Positions 61,075 through 64,000 of a DNA stretch of 64,000 nt are shown here, in pieces. This DNA comes from Geomonas edaphica. GTDB lineage: Bacteria; Desulfobacterota; Desulfuromonadia; Geobacterales; Geobacteraceae. The notes beneath the pieces are model-generated. The model saw nothing but the letters and a program-made list of their open reading frames with translations. It did no database searches and was not told the origin of the DNA. How positions within the stretch are numbered: the first letter of the stretch is position 1; every line of letters begins with the position of its first letter. The position numbers were made by a program, and so were the translations under genes. Where the stretch lies: positions 209,766 to 273,765 of the forward strand of contig NZ_SSYB01000002.1 in NCBI RefSeq assembly GCF_004917075.1, written 5' to 3'.

Positions 61075-62127
61075 ATGAACCTGGAATCGATCCCGCGCCG
61101 GGAGCTTCCCTCCATATTAAACCGCATGCCCAAGGCGGAACTGCACATACACATCGAGGGCTCGCTGGAGCCGGAGCTGATCTTCGAGATGGCACAGAGA
61201 AACGGCATCAAACTCAATTACGCCTCCATCGAGGAGCTGCGCGCAGCCTACGCCTTCACCGACCTGCAGAGTTTCCTCGACATCTACTACGCGGGTGCCG
61301 GTGTACTGCAGACCGAAGAGGACTTCTTCGATATGGCCTGGAACTACCTGAACCGCGCCAAGGCCGACAACGTGCTCCATGCCGAGATCTTCTTCGATCC
61401 GCAGACGCACACCTCGCGCGGCATCCCATTTGCGACGGTGATAGGCGGACTGGACCGTGCGGTGCGTCGCGGACGGGAAGAGCTCGGCGTCTCCGCATCG
61501 CTGATCCTCTGCTTTCTGCGCCATCTAAGCGAAGAGGAGGCCTTCGCCGCCCTGGAGGAAGCGTTGCCGTATCGCGACCGCTTCATCGGCGTCGGGCTGG
61601 ACAGCGGCGAGCGGGGCAACCCGCCCGAGAAGTTCGCACGGGTCTTCGCACGCTGCCGGGAACTGGGGCTGCACATCGTCGCGCACGCAGGCGAAGAAGG
61701 GCCGGCCGACTATATCCGCGACGCCCTGGACATCCTGAAGGCGGAGCGTATCGACCACGGCGTGCGCTGCCTGGAGGATGCCGACCTCGTGGCCCGGCTG
61801 GCGCGTGAGAGGGTGCCGCTCACCGTCTGCCCGCTTTCCAACGTGAAGCTCGCCGTCTTCCACGAGATGCACGACCACAACCTGGGCAGGCTCCTTCAGG
61901 CCGGCATCGCCGCCACCGTCAACTCGGACGACCCCGCGTATTTCGGAGGCTATCTGAACGACAATTACGCGGCGACCTTCGCGGCCCTGCCGGAACTCGG
62001 CGCGCGCGAGGCGTACCAACTGGCGCGAAACAGTTTCGAGGCGTCTTTCGTTGCTGAAGAGGAGAAAAAGGGGTGGGTGGCGGCGCTCGACGCGTTCTTC
62101 GCCGCCGCGTGCGGGGAAAAGGCCTGA
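61075..62127 (+). CDS. Adenosine/adenine deaminase
   Basis: 350 residues of the metal-dependent ADA family. HIHIEGSLEP (His24, His26), the substrate segment DSGERGNPP, HAGEEGP with the general-base Glu, HGVRCLED, and the metal Asp pair in NSDDPAYFGGY. The YFGGY and long ERGNPPEKF segments resemble the adenine deaminase (type 2, Aah1-like) branch, so adenine may be the real substrate. Cytosolic purine salvage. AGGAG precedes ATG 61075. A long terminator follows. Confidence 0.9.
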   Translation: MNLESIPRRELPSILNRMPKAELHIHIEGSLEPELIFEMAQRNGIKLNYASIEELRAAYAFTDLQSFLDIYYAGAGVLQTEEDFFDMAWNYLNRAKADNVLHAEIFFDPQTHTSRGIPFATVIGGLDRAVRRGREELGVSASLILCFLRHLSEEEAFAALEEALPYRDRFIGVGLDSGERGNPPEKFARVFARCRELGLHIVAHAGEEGPADYIRDALDILKAERIDHGVRCLEDADLVARLARERVPLTVCPLSNVKLAVFHEMHDHNLGRLLQAGIAATVNSDDPAYFGGYLNDNYAATFAALPELGAREAYQLARNSFEASFVAEEEKKGWVAALDAFFAAACGEKA

Positions 62128-62130
62128 AAT

Positions 62131-62195
62131 AAAGTGGCCACGGAGTATATCTGAGACTGCTTTTGCGCTCAGATAACACCCCGTGGCCGCTTTTG
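62131..62195. terminator. Long bidirectional terminator
   Basis: AAAGTGGCCACGG and TATCTGAG pair with CTCAGATA and CCGTGGCCGCTTTT around a 10-base loop, with T-rich or A-rich ends on both sides. Serves the deaminase gene and probably the convergent 62213 gene. Confidence 0.8.
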
Positions 62196-62212
62196 TCACA
62201 CGCTGCGTTTCG

Positions 62213-62578
62213 TCAAATCTTGCGTAGTTTTGCGGTTTCTTCTTCCTTCCTCTCGATGCGGTCCTTTCTGCCGAGGGTGCGCATTAGGCTGTTGCAGGTC
62301 TGCACCAGTTTCTCAAGCTGACCATTCTCGCCGTAGACCTCGCTGTAAAAGATGTTCTCCATGAGGTGCATGCGCCCGACGTTGCTGCTGGCCTTACGTA
62401 ACTGCATGCCGATCGACCACTGCATGCGTTGCAGTTGCAGTGATTTCTCGGGGGTACTTGCCACGCAGGCCTTCTTCACGGCTTCGTCCGCCAGTTCATC
62501 GAACAGGGCAGGGTCTCTCTTGTATAGTTCCCGCAGTTCTCCCGGGGTGTAAGATGTGAACTCTCGTCTGGTACTCAT
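62213..62578 (-). CDS. DUF3135-like hypothetical protein
   Basis: 121 residues, highly charged and helical, no signal. YTPGELRELYKRDPALFDELADEAVKK near the start resembles the DUF3135 pattern (dPeaFE..R.e.i), and LQLQRMQWSIG matches the lQ..id segment. Function unknown. AAGGAGAGTG precedes ATG 62578; the open frame to 62626 starts in AT-rich upstream DNA. Monocistronic. Confidence 0.7.
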   Translation of the reverse strand: MSTRREFTSYTPGELRELYKRDPALFDELADEAVKKACVASTPEKSLQLQRMQWSIGMQLRKASSNVGRMHLMENIFYSEVYGENGQLEKLVQTCNSLMRTLGRKDRIERKEEETAKLRKI

Positions 62579-62799
62579 GACACTCTCCTTCTTCCTTTCA
62601 TTGCAATAAAAGCCATACTCAAACATCCGATTGAGTTTTTCTAATTGTTATTCAAATTACAAAAAAATGCCAGCAAAATGTATACGGCTGGAGGCTGAGA
62701 CAATGCCCGCTTGCAATAAAAATTTAAATTTCTTAACATTAATTACAGGTAACGTTGGTCCGGAGTGATGCCAGGTCGTCATTCGGAAAGGAGGCTGTC

Positions 62800-63249
62800 A
62801 TGCCGGAGAAAAAGGAGAAAACGATTGGTGAACTGGTGTCGGAGCTAGGCGGGGAGTTGCGTGACCTGCTCCGACAGGAACTTGGTCTTTTTGCGGCCGA
62901 GATGAAGGAGAAGGTGGTACATGCCGCCAAGGACGCGGCCACCATCGTCGTGGGTGGAGTGCTTTTGTACACGGGGCTCCTAGTGTTGACGGCGGCCATC
63001 GTGCTGGGGCTCGCGACGATCATGCCGGCGTGGGGTGCGGCGCTATTGGTGGCGCTGGGTCTCTTGGCGATAGGAGCGGTGCTCGTTCTTAAAGGCGGAA
63101 AGTATGTGAAGGAGATGGATGCAAAGCCCACGCAGACGATGGGGGCTTTGAAGGAGACGGTAAAATGGGCCAAAACGTTAAGGTTCACGAGCAGCACGCA
63201 TCGGCGGACGAGATTCGCGAGCAGATCCGGCATACGGAAGGCGATATAA
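62800..63249 (+). CDS. Phage-holin-like (DUF1469/YqjE-type) membrane protein
   Basis: 149 residues: amphipathic N terminus (KEKTIGELVSELGGELRDLL) and two TM helices (about 45-70 and 76-98). The C-terminal ~25 residues (TSSTHRRTRFASRSG) are read in the overlap with the next gene and may be poorly conserved. Family members sit with DUF3618 and YtxH genes and are stress-linked envelope proteins, not true phage holins. AAAGGAGG precedes ATG 62800. Confidence 0.85.
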   Translation: MPEKKEKTIGELVSELGGELRDLLRQELGLFAAEMKEKVVHAAKDAATIVVGGVLLYTGLLVLTAAIVLGLATIMPAWGAALLVALGLLAIGAVLVLKGGKYVKEMDAKPTQTMGALKETVKWAKTLRFTSSTHRRTRFASRSGIRKAI

Positions 63250-63761
63250 CCCGGACCGTGCACGATCTTGAGGAACATCTTTCGCCGCAGTACCTGAAGA
63301 CGCGCGGTGTACGCCGGGCGAAACTGTTGGCATGGAAAGGGATCGCAGGCGTACTGCGGTTGGCGCAGCGGACCTCGGTGCAGGCCTCGCTTATCGGCAC
63401 AGCCGCCGCGCTCGTGGCGCTTGGCAACAAGCGGGTACGCGACAGGGTCACCGCCAGCGTTGGGATGAAGAAAACGGTTGAAGTCCCTGTGACGGGGAGC
63501 GCGGCCCGGGCAGCGGGAGCCGGAGCGCTGTGGCTGCTTCTGCGCAGGCTGAACGCGAAAAGTTCGACCGCCGTGGCACCGCCGTTATCGGGGTGGTCTC
63601 TTGCGGCAACCGCCCTCAAATCCTTCCTAAGCGGCAAACGGGCCTCGCAAAAGCACGGCACGCCGCGGGAAGGGAAAAAGCTTGCCTGGCGTGGTCTGGC
63701 GGCAAGCGTAGGCGCCGCCCTTGGGAGCTACTGGTACAACCACAAGGCCGGCAGAGTCTAG
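63165..63761 (+). CDS. DUF3618 family protein
   Basis: 198 residues. N-terminal DUF3618 segment (ADEIREQIRHTEGDITRTVHDLEEHLSP), a hydrophobic helix (about 75-90), and Ala-rich, basic C-terminal parts with two further weak hydrophobic stretches. Starts 85 bases inside the previous gene in another frame (63165-63249), with GGAGACGG before ATG, so the two are translationally coupled. Typical order holin-like, DUF3618, YtxH. Confidence 0.82.
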   Translation: MGQNVKVHEQHASADEIREQIRHTEGDITRTVHDLEEHLSPQYLKTRGVRRAKLLAWKGIAGVLRLAQRTSVQASLIGTAAALVALGNKRVRDRVTASVGMKKTVEVPVTGSAARAAGAGALWLLLRRLNAKSSTAVAPPLSGWSLAATALKSFLSGKRASQKHGTPREGKKLAWRGLAASVGAALGSYWYNHKAGRV

Positions 63762-63788
63762 AACCAGCAAGGCTGGAAGGAGGACGTC

Positions 63789-64000
63789 ATGAGAAGACAC
63801 GGACACGCGAGCACCACGGCTGAGGTGGTGAGCTTTTCGGCCGGGGCACTGGTAGGGGCGGGGCTTGCCCTGCTTTACACTCCGAAAACGGGGCATGAGA
63901 TGAGGAAAAAGGTATCCGACGTGACCGGTGACGCCATTTCTAAGATGAAAGGGCTGACTACCGAGGTGCAGGACAAGCTGAACCGGAACCTGCGCAAGGG
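63789..64000 (+). CDS. YtxH domain-containing protein, partial (runs off window)
   Basis: 70 residues visible, no stop. AGALVGAGLALLYTPKTG then HEMRKKV is the YtxH signature (TM helix plus P(K/Q)TG). A charged helical tail follows. Strong GGAAGGAGG before ATG 63789. Paralogue of the 11897 gene. Confidence 0.88.
   Translation, partial: MRRHGHASTTAEVVSFSAGALVGAGLALLYTPKTGHEMRKKVSDVTGDAISKMKGLTTEVQDKLNRNLRK

Noticed and set aside
62800-63249. Phage holin as a sign of a prophage
   Set aside because: The holin-like family here is the YqjE/DUF1469 envelope type next to DUF3618 and YtxH; no phage structural or integrase genes.

Overview
This is a GC-rich, gene-dense bacterial chromosome window. 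It most likely comes from a Geobacter-type member of the Desulfuromonadia (Geobacter, Geomonas or Citrifermentans). The reasons are an EtfA with a ferredoxin head beside a membrane heterodisulfide-reductase-like ETF oxidoreductase, a Hya-type membrane uptake NiFe hydrogenase, a large NAD-dependent glutamate dehydrogenase next to a Dcu-type C4-dicarboxylate carrier, a probable selenoprotein, many sensor kinases and chemoreceptors, and G/C-rich dispersed intergenic repeats. This assignment is inferred from gene content; no rRNA or marker-gene comparison was possible. I saw no rRNA, tRNA, CRISPR array, prophage or transposase gene.

Layout. 0-5.7 kb: EtfA, the ETF:quinone oxidoreductase-like FeS protein, and a radical SAM/SPASM protein. 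5.7-9 kb: PhnD-like binding protein plus hybrid histidine kinase. 9-11.7 kb: MoxR ATPase / VWA-like protein / small unknown operon. 11.9-12.5 kb: YtxH protein and ferredoxin. 12.8-18 kb: Hya hydrogenase small, large and cytochrome b subunits, then an L,D-transpeptidase. 18.3-28.5 kb: PilY1-like protein coupled to an 1885-residue delta-60/MBG/dockerin-like secreted protein. 28.6-37.9 kb: L,D-transpeptidase/M15 fusion lipoprotein, PstS-like binding protein with chemoreceptor, FlgM-like factor, small membrane and rhodanese proteins, double-OmpA porin-like protein, aldo/keto reductase. 38.2-41.4 kb: transketolase and a transaldolase homologue lacking the Schiff-base lysine. 41.8-45.5 kb: hybrid kinase, CheD and SRPBCC operon. 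45.7-54.8 kb: glutamate dehydrogenase, DcuB-like carrier, selenoprotein, and an NtrC-type two-component system. 55-64 kb: Cache chemoreceptor, binding-protein-like membrane sensor, lactate permease, adenosine/adenine deaminase, and a holin-like/DUF3618/YtxH envelope cluster.

How it works together. The catabolic theme is anaerobic respiration: electrons from acyl-CoA oxidation (ETF), H2 (Hya), lactate and dicarboxylates/glutamate enter the quinone pool. The regulatory theme is periplasmic binding-protein folds used for sensing rather than transport; four occur without any permease gene. A sigma-54 promoter candidate and two near-identical palindromes upstream of dcuB, together with the adjacent NtrC-type system, suggest one dicarboxylate/amino-acid-responsive unit.

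Most notable: (1) a P-type-ATPase nucleotide-binding-like domain fused to the N terminus of the hydrogenase cytochrome b; (2) a lipoprotein glutaredoxin split by an in-frame UGA in a UxxC motif, with a SECIS-like hairpin; (3) a parvulin (PpiC) domain inserted in the DcuB-like carrier; (4) the K-to-R transaldolase; (5) a composite inverted-repeat mobile-like element present twice plus one partial copy.
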